A stretch of 15,848 nt of DNA from an uncultured Ruminococcus sp. Its GTDB lineage: Bacteria > Bacillota > Clostridia > Oscillospirales > Ruminococcaceae. This document shows, piece after piece, positions 1 through 8,309 of the stretch. The stretch spans positions 1-15,848 of the forward strand of contig CALDFS010000368.1 in assembly GCA_937942105.1 (NCBI GenBank), read 5' to 3'. Made by a program: the position numbers and the translations under genes. The notes under the pieces are model-generated. The model ran no database searches. It saw only the letters and a program-made list of their open reading frames with translations, and had not been told where the DNA came from. Each line of letters begins with the position of its first letter. Position 1 is the first letter of the stretch.

Positions 1-299
1 ATACCGCATATATTCGGATGCCCTTTAAACGACTCGAGCAGCTTAATCTCATCCACAAAACTCATTGCTACTGTTTTGCAATACTCTCTCGCGCCTTCCT
101 TTGAGCCATATTCGCGAATAAGTGTATCGATTATTTCCGGCTTATCTGGAATTCTAAGTACCTTTATGGCAGACACTGCACCTATATCACGCCGAACGGC
201 TCTATACACCTTTGCGTACGAACCAACACCTATGCATTCTTCTATGTCCCAGCTATTCCAAATGCGCTTAACTAAGTCTTTTACTTCCCTATCAGTCAT
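1..299 (-). CDS. Hanks-type Ser/Thr protein kinase, N-lobe only (runs off the left edge)
   Basis: The 99 visible codons encode a kinase N-lobe: a glycine-rich loop (IGVGSYAKV, about residues 23-31), the beta-3 lysine in AIKVL (K46), and an alpha-C helix with its glutamate in FVDEIKLLES (E84), ending in the HPNI turn. HRD and DFG motifs would lie beyond the window, so activity cannot be judged. It is a clear paralogue of the kinase at 5305-6363: both have IW near the N-terminus, an A-x-KV-x-x-IP lysine strand, and an unusual insert of about 20 residues between the lysine strand and helix C. I start at ATG 299 because GGAG sits 8 nt upstream; an in-frame ATG at 338 has no ribosome site. It follows the PP2C gene by about 70 bp and is probably the next gene of the same operon. 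Kinase identity is sure; substrate is unknown. Confidence 0.88.
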   Translation of the reverse strand, partial: MTDREVKDLVKRIWNSWDIEECIGVGSYAKVYRAVRRDIGAVSAIKVLRIPDKPEIIDTLIREYGSKEGAREYCKTVAMSFVDEIKLLESFKGHPNICG

Positions 300-310
300 A
301 TACCTTGCTC

Positions 311-324
311 CGCCATATATGGCG
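311..324. repeat. 14-bp perfect palindrome before the kinase start
   Basis: CGCCATATATGGCG is perfectly self-complementary and lies just upstream of the GGAG ribosome site of the partial kinase. It could be a small operator, or an mRNA hairpin limiting access to that ribosome site. A chance palindrome is also possible. Confidence 0.35.
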
Positions 325-370
325 ATTGCTCCTTTCATTGTAATGCTGATTGCTTAATAAAAATGCAGGG

Positions 371-2608
371 TTAATCACTGTTGCTCTCATTATCCTTATC
401 AGGTGATTTTATTTCTTCTAATTTTAATTTAGCTTTTAAATCATCAAGTACCGTGATAACATTTTTATCATCCTTATTATATATTCTTTGATAACAAGCA
501 TTAAGCTTTTCAAACTTTGCCATTTGGCTTTTTAACAATGTAATTCTTTTACTGCGACTTTTTTCATTTATCTTAATTTCATTGCCAAGTCCTTCATAAA
601 TTTTTATGTATTCATTTTCAAGATAATCTTTGGTACAGTATTTGCCTGTCCTTTCATCGTTCAAAAGCTCATAAAAATCATCAACCGATATTTTTCCCTT
701 AGATATGATTTCAGCATTAATGTAATCGTCCCGTTCCTTAATTCTCACCTCATCCGGCTGTTCATCTCCACAATTAATGCATCTCAGATTGAAGGTATAT
801 AAATCACCGTCGGGAATGGGATCTTCTACTTCCACATAATTATGCTGTCCAGTTCTCGGAATCACAACTCTATTATGCCTGCTTGTGCTTTCATGATTAC
901 ATCTAATACATATTTTAACTTTGTATCCGTCATTATTACAAGTGGCTTTTTCTTTAACTACATAATACTTATCATCATCACTATCGGTGTATTGATGGGA
1001 TTTATTCTCATTACAGATATCAATGAATTCTTTCGTATTCTCTATCACGCCGTCTTTTTCATAGAAATAGGTTTTGCACTTTTCGCAATAGTTGTTATCT
1101 ATGGAGTATACGTAACACGTTTCACCCTCATATTCTCCTTCTTCATGATAAACTGTCGTTCTGTCCTCACTTGTACATACTTCATTCTCACACAAAAATC
1201 CCTCGCCAATATTATTAAGGATTATATCGGATGGATTATTTTCAGTCTCATCCTCAGGCTGATTATGCTCATCACCATCGACGCTATTGTCTTCCTCTTC
1301 TTCGCCAGTCATATCAGTATCTGATGAGTTGTCCGACAATTCGTGGTCGGTGATTTCATCATCATCGGTAACAGCATCACTGTCTTCGGTTACTACAGTC
1401 TCAGCAGTAGATTTCTGTGCATCAAAATCAAGTTCTTTCTCGGTCATGCTTTGCTCTTCGAAGTTGTCTTCATCGGAAGCAGTACTTTGGGCTTCATCTT
1501 CGGCAATCGTAGGCTCAGTTGTTTCGGCTGTTTCGATGCCGTTAATGTCAAAATCATTGGATATTTGAACATCAGACTCAGAAACGGGCAATGTAACGGA
1601 TTCTCTAATGTTTGTTTGCTCATTCTTGTCCGACGAAGTCCTATTGATTCTCATACCTTTCAGAATCATAGGAACTGATGCCGCTATCAGCACAAACGCC
1701 AGCAGTGCAGCACACAATGCAGGTATCAGTGCGGAGCTTTTGCGTTTTGCCGGTTGTATTCTGCTTTCGGAATTCTTTTCAATTTCCTGAGGTGTTATTG
1801 CTCCCTGAGTATCCTCGAACGGGTCTGCTGTCTTAAAGACTTCACCGCATTCGGGCATTGCTTCCGGGTTAATAACCTCAAAAACAATCATGGTTATATT
1901 GTCCCTGCCGCCGTTCTTCATTGCCAGCGAATAAAGACTGCGAACAGCTTCATCGAGCTTTTGACTACTGATTATCTCACATATCTGTGCTTCCGGAACC
2001 ATATCAGTCAAACCGTCCGAGCAAAGCACATAACGGTCTGAGGACTTTATTTTTAAGTGCGAAGTATAAGGCTCTATAAGCATTGCTGTATCAGGAATTC
2101 CGAGATTCTGAGACAGCGGAGCTTTTCTTCCATATGGTGCAAAGGTTACATGATCGATAGAAAGCTGCTTCATTTCATTATTTCTGCATACATATAGTCT
2201 ACTATCTCCTATATTGCAAATATGAACATAGCCCTTGTCAACAGCGGCCAAAACAGCGGTAGTGCCTATTCTGCTGACTTTGTTTTCGGCTGCGTATTTG
2301 CATATCATAAGATTTGCATTTATGCAGCAATTGAACATATCAATTGCGACATCGCTTTCCGACATAGGATACTCAGAAAATGCCCTTGCAGCGATATACG
2401 AAGCCATTTCGCCCTTTTCATGACCGCCCATGCCGTCAAAAATACCGAAAACATGTTTGCCGCCTTCAGTAATCCTGCCGGATACTACTCCGCCGGTGCC
2501 ATCGTGTACCGCTTCAAGGTACTTTCCCTCGAAAATCAGATTGTCCTGATTGCTCGTCCTAATATTTCCGGGCGAACATATTAAGCTATAATTAATCTGA
2601 AATGCCAT
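371..2608 (-). CDS. Transmembrane PP2C-family phosphatase with an external cysteine-rich tail
   Basis: This is a metal-dependent Ser/Thr phosphatase that should reverse the cassette's kinases. Numbered from the longest ORF (start 2656), the cytosolic PP2C domain covers about residues 20-265 and has every metal-site motif: R33 with NQD (36-38), DGMGG (74-78), GDSR (150-153), CSDGLTD (212-218) and RDN (251-253). One membrane helix follows (about 309-333), then a very acidic D/E/S/T linker (about 355-475). The external tail (about 480-640) has C-x2-C pairs and H-x-Y/GQHNY motifs like the repeats of the surface protein at 11820-13214. The last 100 residues are charged and probably helical. I prefer ATG 2608 (or 2614) because AAAGG lies 9 nt upstream of 2608; ATG 2656 has no ribosome site. 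It starts about 100 bp after the protease stop (49 bp if 2656 were used). The layout, phosphatase inside and cysteine tail outside, suggests an extracytoplasmic signal gates dephosphorylation (inference). Confidence 0.92.
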   Translation of the reverse strand: MAFQINYSLICSPGNIRTSNQDNLIFEGKYLEAVHDGTGGVVSGRITEGGKHVFGIFDGMGGHEKGEMASYIAARAFSEYPMSESDVAIDMFNCCINANLMICKYAAENKVSRIGTTAVLAAVDKGYVHICNIGDSRLYVCRNNEMKQLSIDHVTFAPYGRKAPLSQNLGIPDTAMLIEPYTSHLKIKSSDRYVLCSDGLTDMVPEAQICEIISSQKLDEAVRSLYSLAMKNGGRDNITMIVFEVINPEAMPECGEVFKTADPFEDTQGAITPQEIEKNSESRIQPAKRKSSALIPALCAALLAFVLIAASVPMILKGMRINRTSSDKNEQTNIRESVTLPVSESDVQISNDFDINGIETAETTEPTIAEDEAQSTASDEDNFEEQSMTEKELDFDAQKSTAETVVTEDSDAVTDDDEITDHELSDNSSDTDMTGEEEEDNSVDGDEHNQPEDETENNPSDIILNNIGEGFLCENEVCTSEDRTTVYHEEGEYEGETCYVYSIDNNYCEKCKTYFYEKDGVIENTKEFIDICNENKSHQYTDSDDDKYYVVKEKATCNNDGYKVKICIRCNHESTSRHNRVVIPRTGQHNYVEVEDPIPDGDLYTFNLRCINCGDEQPDEVRIKERDDYINAEIISKGKISVDDFYELLNDERTGKYCTKDYLENEYIKIYEGLGNEIKINEKSRSKRITLLKSQMAKFEKLNACYQRIYNKDDKNVITVLDDLKAKLKLEEIKSPDKDNESNSD

Positions 2609-2705
2609 ATTCATATACCTTTCATTATAAATTGAGTTGATAAACTTATCATTCATTACGAAAATTATATAAGGACCGCATCAATGGCGGATATCAGCAA
2701 AAAAT

Positions 2706-5291
2706 CTATTGCACATAATCCAATTCCAGAGCGTAAGTAATAGTGCTTCGCGATATCAATTCCCTGCCTTTGATGGCGAATACATTCCAATAATCGCCAT
2801 CGCCGAGGTTTTCAGGTACGCTGTATGTGGCAATTAGGTTGCTGTCCTGATATAACATAACCTTGGATTCCGATGAACTCAGGCTGCCATATCCTGCATA
2901 TTTGTGAACAAAGTAATAATACGGCTTATCATAGTTAACTACAAATGTTACAGTTTCTGGGCCGTAGCTTTCTGTATCGTCGATATCGAGATTGCATACA
3001 AGACCGCTGCTGGTCAATGTGCCCAGATCCTTTTCTGCGTCATAGTCATATGCATCCTTTTCAATATAGTACACATGATAGTAGCCGCCCGACGAATCCG
3101 GACCGCATAAATGAGAATCAACATCCCTTGGATTTTCACCCCACACAAGTACCACTCGAAATACTTCATCTGACATCACATGGCTTAATGTTAGATCCTG
3201 AACCGTAGTGCTTCCGTTTTGAACAGCTATATTCATTGAAACAGATGTAAAAGCATCCTTATCGGCAATTATAGTATAGTTTCCAGCAGGAAGCTCAACA
3301 GAGTATAAACCGTTTCGGTCTGTGACTGCCGTTAAAACCACATTGCCATACGAAGTATTGTTCCAACCTTCTCTTATTGAGATTTTAGCATCAGGTATTC
3401 CTAAACCGTCAACTGCATTGACAGTGTAACCCTGTGCAGTTCCGCTATCAGCACCGTTTCCTTTATCCTCTACCATTAGCAAAGATTCAAGGTAGATTGT
3501 TTCATTATCAATTATACTGCTCAAATCGACATATGTGTCAAACGGTATGTAATTGTCTGCACTGATGCTTAACCTATATTCGTCCGCCGGAAGCGATATA
3601 TCATAACTTCCGTCATCTCCAGATTGTGTTATAACAACATCTCTGTCGTCAATATATGCCGTTATACGTGCGTCCTTTATTCCCGAGCGGTCGGCTGCAC
3701 TGCAAACTCTTCCAAGTATATTGCCCTTAACTGCGCTTACATTGTAATTGATTGCAGCCTCAACAGCCAGCTTCGCGTTGACCATTCTGTAAGAGTTATT
3801 CAAAGGATGATTTTTAGATGGATTATCCTCCACCTCATATATCGTATTATTAGAGTCACAGACAATCTGCTCTACCATCCTGCCGTTTAAATCCGGATTC
3901 GCAGACCATACCAGTCCCGCAACTCCGGAAACAATCGGAGCCGCCATAGATGTGCCGCTATTAAGCATATACCCGTTATTACTGCAGCTAAGAACATCTA
4001 CTCCCGGTGCGCAGATATCCACCCTCGAACCTGCGTTTGAAAAGCTCGCCTGCATATATCCTCCATCAGGTTTTTGCTCGGCCGCTCCAACAACTATTAT
4101 TCTTCCAACGATATCATCTACGGTAACTCCTGGCATAGTATAGCAGTTAGATTCATCTACACTTGTAAAATAACCGCATTGATTGGCATCAATGGATTCT
4201 ACTCGTTTATTGGTAATTAAACCGAACAGTTTCTTTTCGGTTATTTCAGCCCCGTTCCCGGCTGCTTGCACTATTACAAAGTCATACCCATTTGAAATCA
4301 GCGGAGCAATATAACGTGAGGACATGTAGCCATCACGGTAGTATATTTCTTTGCTCAATTTCTTTTGATTTTCTATATCTCTTCCGCAGGAAAGGTTAAT
4401 AACCTTTGCACCGGCGGCAATGAGTATTGCGGTGCCGCCCAGAATTTCATTATAGGATGCAAGATTAGGCTTAATTACCGATCTGTCGTATCCCCAATCA
4501 TAGCTCATCAAGTCGCAATTCCAGACAATGCCCGTAATTCCAGCGCCATTATTCGCTTCTGCGGCAATGATACCCGCAACATGATTCCCATGATTGTGAG
4601 TATCATTAAAGCTATCTACAAAGGTAAGAACATTTTTTAAATCCTCATGTTCCGTGTTTATCCCTGCGTCTACAACGCCGATTTTAATCCGCTGATACAA
4701 TTCATTGTATCGCCAGGCACTCTGTGCCTGAATAGCTTCGCTCAACCAATTCAGACCGCTCGGGTTCGATTCGTCCCAATCATTGGTGAGTAATTCGGAT
4801 TTATCGGCAAGCCATGGATCTGTCGGCGTAGTAGTACTTGATACATCCATTTCGGCAACAGGGTCGTACATTGCGTCGTCGACAATTTCGTTTTTCTTCA
4901 GTTCTTCGCAAAGAACCTTCAATTTGTCAAGAGTACGTGCACTTACCTCTACCTGAATCTGATTGATTATCGGCAATGCACCGACTATTTTGCCATCTGC
5001 AGATTTCACCAAACTATCAATCTGTTCACTTGTTGTGCCATCCTTTAAAAATATGATAATAACGTTGTTAACATAATACTCACCGGTTTCAATATCTTTA
5101 GCAAATGAAAGCGGAGATGGCAAATATAATGTGTTCTCTTCTATTACCCTTTTTGTCTGTAGATCGACCACTTTTATAGGTCTATGTGAATCATAATCAT
5201 CTAAGTATCTAAAATTTGAACATCCTGACACACTAAGAAAAAACGCTAAAACTATTATGGCTGAAATTATTTTTTCATTTTTTCCTCTCAA
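2706..5291 (-). CDS. Subtilisin-family (S8) serine protease, probable lipoprotein
   Basis: Numbered from the longest ORF (TTG 5330), the protein has a hydrophobic leader ending in the lipobox VSGC (C37), an I9-like propeptide region (about 88-160), then the S8 domain with Asp221 (VVDAG), His247 (HGNHVAG), oxyanion Asn359 (AAGNG) and Ser461 (SGTSMAAP). All catalytic residues are present, so it should be active outside the membrane. Two carboxypeptidase-regulatory-like beta domains follow (about 534-605 and 634-713), then a C-terminal domain with WGENPRDVDSHL (730-741), a motif I associate with DUF2135/YfaP-like surface domains. The start is odd. The best ribosome site (AGAGG) serves ATG 5278, but that frame reads ATG AAA AAA TAA; one extra A in the A6 run would give MKKIISAIIV joined to this ORF. 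I use in-frame TTG 5291 as a compromise. It sits 13 to 30 bp after the kinase stop. A role in processing envelope sensors or the surface protein is inference. Confidence 0.9.
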   Translation of the reverse strand: MRGKNEKIISAIIVLAFFLSVSGCSNFRYLDDYDSHRPIKVVDLQTKRVIEENTLYLPSPLSFAKDIETGEYYVNNVIIIFLKDGTTSEQIDSLVKSADGKIVGALPIINQIQVEVSARTLDKLKVLCEELKKNEIVDDAMYDPVAEMDVSSTTTPTDPWLADKSELLTNDWDESNPSGLNWLSEAIQAQSAWRYNELYQRIKIGVVDAGINTEHEDLKNVLTFVDSFNDTHNHGNHVAGIIAAEANNGAGITGIVWNCDLMSYDWGYDRSVIKPNLASYNEILGGTAILIAAGAKVINLSCGRDIENQKKLSKEIYYRDGYMSSRYIAPLISNGYDFVIVQAAGNGAEITEKKLFGLITNKRVESIDANQCGYFTSVDESNCYTMPGVTVDDIVGRIIVVGAAEQKPDGGYMQASFSNAGSRVDICAPGVDVLSCSNNGYMLNSGTSMAAPIVSGVAGLVWSANPDLNGRMVEQIVCDSNNTIYEVEDNPSKNHPLNNSYRMVNAKLAVEAAINYNVSAVKGNILGRVCSAADRSGIKDARITAYIDDRDVVITQSGDDGSYDISLPADEYRLSISADNYIPFDTYVDLSSIIDNETIYLESLLMVEDKGNGADSGTAQGYTVNAVDGLGIPDAKISIREGWNNTSYGNVVLTAVTDRNGLYSVELPAGNYTIIADKDAFTSVSMNIAVQNGSTTVQDLTLSHVMSDEVFRVVLVWGENPRDVDSHLCGPDSSGGYYHVYYIEKDAYDYDAEKDLGTLTSSGLVCNLDIDDTESYGPETVTFVVNYDKPYYYFVHKYAGYGSLSSSESKVMLYQDSNLIATYSVPENLGDGDYWNVFAIKGRELISRSTITYALELDYVQ

Positions 5292-5304
5292 CGCTCTCAG
5301 CAAA

Positions 5305-6363
5305 TTACAATAGAATAAGAAGAATAGCAATCAGCAAAAGTACTCCTGCTGCAATTGCCGCAGCTACAAAAATAGGTAAATTACTGTGTTGCGGCAGCGG
5401 AGTTTCGTATTCTATATCTTCTCCTTGACGTTCAACATATAATAATCTTTCCAAATCTCTACGCATCTGAACCGCACTGCCATACCTGTTCTCTGGTTGA
5501 AATTCGCAGGCCCTCAGTATTATTTTAGAAAGACCATCCGAAGAAGTCGCAGGGCGAGGCAATGGCTCCCCTGCCATACGTCTTGTCATAGACTCCTTAT
5601 TGTCGTTAGGACCAAGAATTTGTTTATCAGGATCAATAAAGGGAGGCTTCCCCTTATTAGCCATCTTGTAAAGGACAAGACCAAGTGAGTATATATCTGC
5701 TCTATGATCATATTTCTTATTAGGAAGTGCAACTTCAGGAGCCATAAACAGCGGCGTTCCAATATTTGAGGTCATCTCACCCCACGGATTCTCACTCATA
5801 TTCTTTGCAATTCCAAAATCACAAAGCTTGTACGTACCTTTTTGATCCACCAAAATGTTGCTTGGCTTTATATCTCTGTGGATTATATGCTCACTCTCAC
5901 ACTTCTCAAGTGCATTCAGTATATCAATGCCAAGACTGATTGTGCTATTTTCATCGCATCCGTAGTTTACATTTTGTAAAATATTGAGATATTCCATTCT
6001 GATGATGATGTTCCATCCGATGTTATCCGATGTTGGAAAAACAGAATATGCGTCCACATTTACAATATTTTCGTTTCCTTGCAACGCCACAAGCGTACTT
6101 ATTTCATTAGTGAATTTATCCTTAATTGAGCGGCAGGTTTCCATCGTGTACTGCATACCCTTGTCATTTATCATCTGCATGAGAATGTTGCGATTTTCCG
6201 GAATCTGTATCACCTTAACGGCACACAGAACCCCAGTACTGATTGAATATGCAAGAAAAACGCTTCCGTATGTTCCACATCCGACAAGCTCATTTAAATA
6301 CCAGTCAGGCCATATCTTGCTGACCATTGCTCTGGCTTCATTGATTTCTATCATATTTTTCAT
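5305..6363 (-). CDS. Tail-anchored Hanks-type Ser/Thr protein kinase
   Basis: This is a complete, active-looking kinase of 352 residues: glycine loop GCGTYGSV (28-35), beta-3 lysine K50 in CAVKV, alpha-C glutamate E87, HRDIKPSN (162-169), DFG (182-184), GTPLFMAPE (202-210), DIYSLG (223-228), and the subdomain XI arginine in ENRYGS. After a short juxtamembrane stretch a single hydrophobic helix (about 330-352) ends the protein, so it is membrane-anchored with essentially no outer domain. PrkC/PknB-type kinases usually carry external PASTA repeats. Here PASTA domains sit instead on the pseudokinase at 9571-11811, suggesting that sensing and catalysis are split between two proteins (inference). 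GGGAG lies very close to ATG 6363 and 10 nt from an in-frame ATG at 6354, which may be the true start. It lies 26 bp after the PP2C gene and just before the protease gene. Confidence 0.95.
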   Translation of the reverse strand: MKNMIEINEARAMVSKIWPDWYLNELVGCGTYGSVFLAYSISTGVLCAVKVIQIPENRNILMQMINDKGMQYTMETCRSIKDKFTNEISTLVALQGNENIVNVDAYSVFPTSDNIGWNIIIRMEYLNILQNVNYGCDENSTISLGIDILNALEKCESEHIIHRDIKPSNILVDQKGTYKLCDFGIAKNMSENPWGEMTSNIGTPLFMAPEVALPNKKYDHRADIYSLGLVLYKMANKGKPPFIDPDKQILGPNDNKESMTRRMAGEPLPRPATSSDGLSKIILRACEFQPENRYGSAVQMRRDLERLLYVERQGEDIEYETPLPQHSNLPIFVAAAIAAGVLLLIAILLILL

Positions 6364-6389
6364 TCTCCCAGTTGTTTAATGTTGCTATT

Positions 6390-7637
6390 CTAGCGTTCAT
6401 GCCTATATATTATAAAGGTCAAATTATCCTGTTTCATATTGTCAATATATTTTGCCGTTTCAACAAGCCTGTCAGCTGCTTCGGTAATTAATGAATTTGA
6501 ATTGATAATGTTCAAAATATTATCATCGTTTATAGTACGGTAAAGTCCATCAGAGCACATAACTATAACATCGCCAGTTTCAAGGCATAATGGCGATTTG
6601 TAAAGATCAACTCTGCCCATTGCTTCCATACCTATATAGCTTGTAAGCCCGGATTTATTCGGGTAATTCTTCACATACTCATGTGACACCTTACCTTCTT
6701 TTTCCAGTCTAGTCAGTTCGCCGAGAACGTTATGTTCCTCATTTAAAAGAATGATACCATTATTTCTAATCAGATATATATGACTGTCACCGACCGAAGC
6801 ATAATACATCAAGTCACCTCTTATAACAACAGATATCATTGTAGTTCCGCAGCCAAGTGGAATCCCATCACTATCGGATATGCCGCATACGCGCATATTC
6901 GTATCGTTAATTTGCTTCAAATATATATATCGTATAAGCGGTTCATCACATATATAAAGCGCATCAGCTATCATACGCATATTACGTACGCATTCGTTGC
7001 TTGCGAGCTCTCCTGCCGAGTAGCCGCCCATGCCATCACAAAGGACAGCAAAAATGCCGTTGTCGAATTTTTCAAATATAGCAGCGTCTTCCTGCGAGTC
7101 TCTTTTGCCGATATAGCTCCTTTGCTCAATAGAGTATCTGCAATTTATCGGTTTAAAATAGCTTTTTACTTTTTTAGCATTGTATTTATAAACAGAATAG
7201 AAAGTATTGTTTGCTTGAAATACATTCTTCTCATTCGCGGTAAATTCTTTTTCTATATATTTAATGGATTGTAAATACTCAGAAAATAGTGCTTGTGCAT
7301 TCACGCCTGATCGCATCATATAGCCCTGAATAAACAGTTCCTTTATCATAAAATGCTTTTGGCTGTTTTTTTTAATTGCAATATATGTAATAGTACGTCT
7401 GTCAGAATCAACGACGCCGCCAACGATGTAATCCCCGACTTGTGTAAAAGGCGGTAACGCACTGATGCCTGCCTTCACGCTTCCAAGCCTTGCCCCGCTG
7501 CCACAAACAGGGCAAACACCTTTTTTGACCTTAAAAATGTTCAGGCAATATGGGCATCTATATTTATGAATATTCTTAGAAACACCGATATTCATTTTTT
7601 CAGCGTTTTTTACACAGCCTTTTTTGATTTTATCCAT
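6390..7637 (-). CDS. PP2C phosphatase with N-terminal zinc ribbon and kinase N-lobe-like segment
   Basis: The 415-residue soluble protein has three parts. Residues 28-45 form a zinc-ribbon motif (C28-x2-C31 and C42-x2-C45). Residues about 66-155 look like a protein-kinase N-lobe: strand YIVGGV, TYIAIKK, then a beta-3-like FMIKELF, an R-S-G turn, a helix, and a final strand pair ending TFYSVYKY. No HRD or DFG part follows. Residues about 165-415 are a PP2C domain with R179 and QED (182-184), DGMGG (201-205), GCGTT, GDSH (283-286), CSDGLY (361-366) and the closing DN (404-405). It should dephosphorylate Ser/Thr sites in the cytoplasm. AAGGA precedes ATG 7637 by about 7 nt. A 12-bp hairpin lies in the 76-bp gap to the upstream FHA gene. 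The N-lobe reading rests on pattern and its resemblance to the pseudokinase N-lobe nearby; it could instead be an unrelated adaptor. Confidence 0.92.
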   Translation of the reverse strand: MDKIKKGCVKNAEKMNIGVSKNIHKYRCPYCLNIFKVKKGVCPVCGSGARLGSVKAGISALPPFTQVGDYIVGGVVDSDRRTITYIAIKKNSQKHFMIKELFIQGYMMRSGVNAQALFSEYLQSIKYIEKEFTANEKNVFQANNTFYSVYKYNAKKVKSYFKPINCRYSIEQRSYIGKRDSQEDAAIFEKFDNGIFAVLCDGMGGYSAGELASNECVRNMRMIADALYICDEPLIRYIYLKQINDTNMRVCGISDSDGIPLGCGTTMISVVIRGDLMYYASVGDSHIYLIRNNGIILLNEEHNVLGELTRLEKEGKVSHEYVKNYPNKSGLTSYIGMEAMGRVDLYKSPLCLETGDVIVMCSDGLYRTINDDNILNIINSNSLITEAADRLVETAKYIDNMKQDNLTFIIYRHER

Positions 7638-7663
7638 AGTTGTTCCTTATAATAATATTGAAT

Positions 7664-7700
7664 AGGGAGTATATAATACTTGAAATACTATATACTCCCT
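7664..7700. repeat. 12-bp intra-operon hairpin between the FHA and PP2C genes
   Basis: AGGGAGTATATA (7664-7675) pairs perfectly with 7689-7700 across a 13-nt loop. On the transcript it follows the small FHA stop codon and precedes the PP2C ribosome site. No T run follows on the minus strand, so it is a poor intrinsic terminator. An mRNA-stabilising or processing hairpin that sets different levels of the two genes is more likely (inference). Confidence 0.6.
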
Positions 7701-7713
7701 TCTGTTTTGTATG

Positions 7714-8289
7714 TTAGCTATCGATTGTTAATTTAAATACTTCGCCATAGAAGGGTACGTATATCAATTTGGTCTTTCCGACCGTAAGAATGTCTCCCTT
7801 ATGAAGCTCGGTAGGATTGTAAACAGCCTTGCCATTAAGATAGAAGAGCTCTCTTGATTCACCTGGATGGCAGTATGCTTCGCTACCAACCGTATCAAAC
7901 GAAACAATGGCATGATGTCTTCCAGAAACTGATCTATCACTGTCCAAAACAATATCGTTGTCAGCTGCTCTGCCGATGTAATTTTTTCCAGCACAAAGGC
8001 GGAAATCCTTGCCAGCTGCATCACCTTCTATACAAACAAGCCAACCTACTACAGGAACCATCGAGTTTTCAACATTATCAGTTGAAACATTTCCATCTTT
8101 GTTATTAAAATCAAAGTACTTAGCACCTATAGTTTTATCCGGATCGACGCCCTCAAATGCCGGCTTAATGTCAATATGCACACCAGCAGTCGTTTCGTCC
8201 ATGGAAGCATCAGCATTGCAATGCGGACAGTTCATGTACTTTGACGAGTCGTAATAATGTCCTTTAGGACATCTTATCATGTTAACCAT
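7714..8289 (-). CDS. Small FHA-domain protein with zinc-ribbon N-terminus
   Basis: The 191-residue soluble protein should bind phosphothreonine peptides. The N-terminus carries likely zinc ligands (C7, H11, C21, C24). A flexible stretch holds two candidate phosphorylation sites, ETT (32-34) and DKT (51-53). The FHA domain spans about residues 82-180 with G106-R107, S122-x2-H125 and N152-G153, the residues that contact phosphothreonine in this family. A threonine-bearing N-tail followed by FHA is the layout of GarA/OdhI, where a kinase phosphorylates an ETT motif and the FHA domain then folds onto it. Whether that happens here is inference. AGGAGGT lies about 9 nt before ATG 8289, and the gene starts 20 bp after the FHA membrane gene. 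Confidence 0.92.
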   Translation of the reverse strand: MVNMIRCPKGHYYDSSKYMNCPHCNADASMDETTAGVHIDIKPAFEGVDPDKTIGAKYFDFNNKDGNVSTDNVENSMVPVVGWLVCIEGDAAGKDFRLCAGKNYIGRAADNDIVLDSDRSVSGRHHAIVSFDTVGSEAYCHPGESRELFYLNGKAVYNPTELHKGDILTVGKTKLIYVPFYGEVFKLTIDS

Positions 8290-8309
8290 ATTATTTTACC
8301 TCCTAAAAT

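Noticed and set aside
842..1324. Open plus-strand frame of 160 codons
   Set aside because: It lies opposite the acidic linker and cysteine tail of the PP2C gene, lacks a ribosome site and shows only low-complexity hydrophobic sequence.
2706..5291. Mycosin of a type VII secretion system
   Set aside because: Subtilisin-family proteases and FHA domains occur near type VII loci, but no WXG100 protein, EssC ATPase or other secretion component is visible, and the domain layout is not mycosin-like.
371..7637. TerY-type kinase/phosphatase triad
   Set aside because: Kinase plus PP2C fits partly, but no von Willebrand A domain or tellurite-resistance protein is present in the window.
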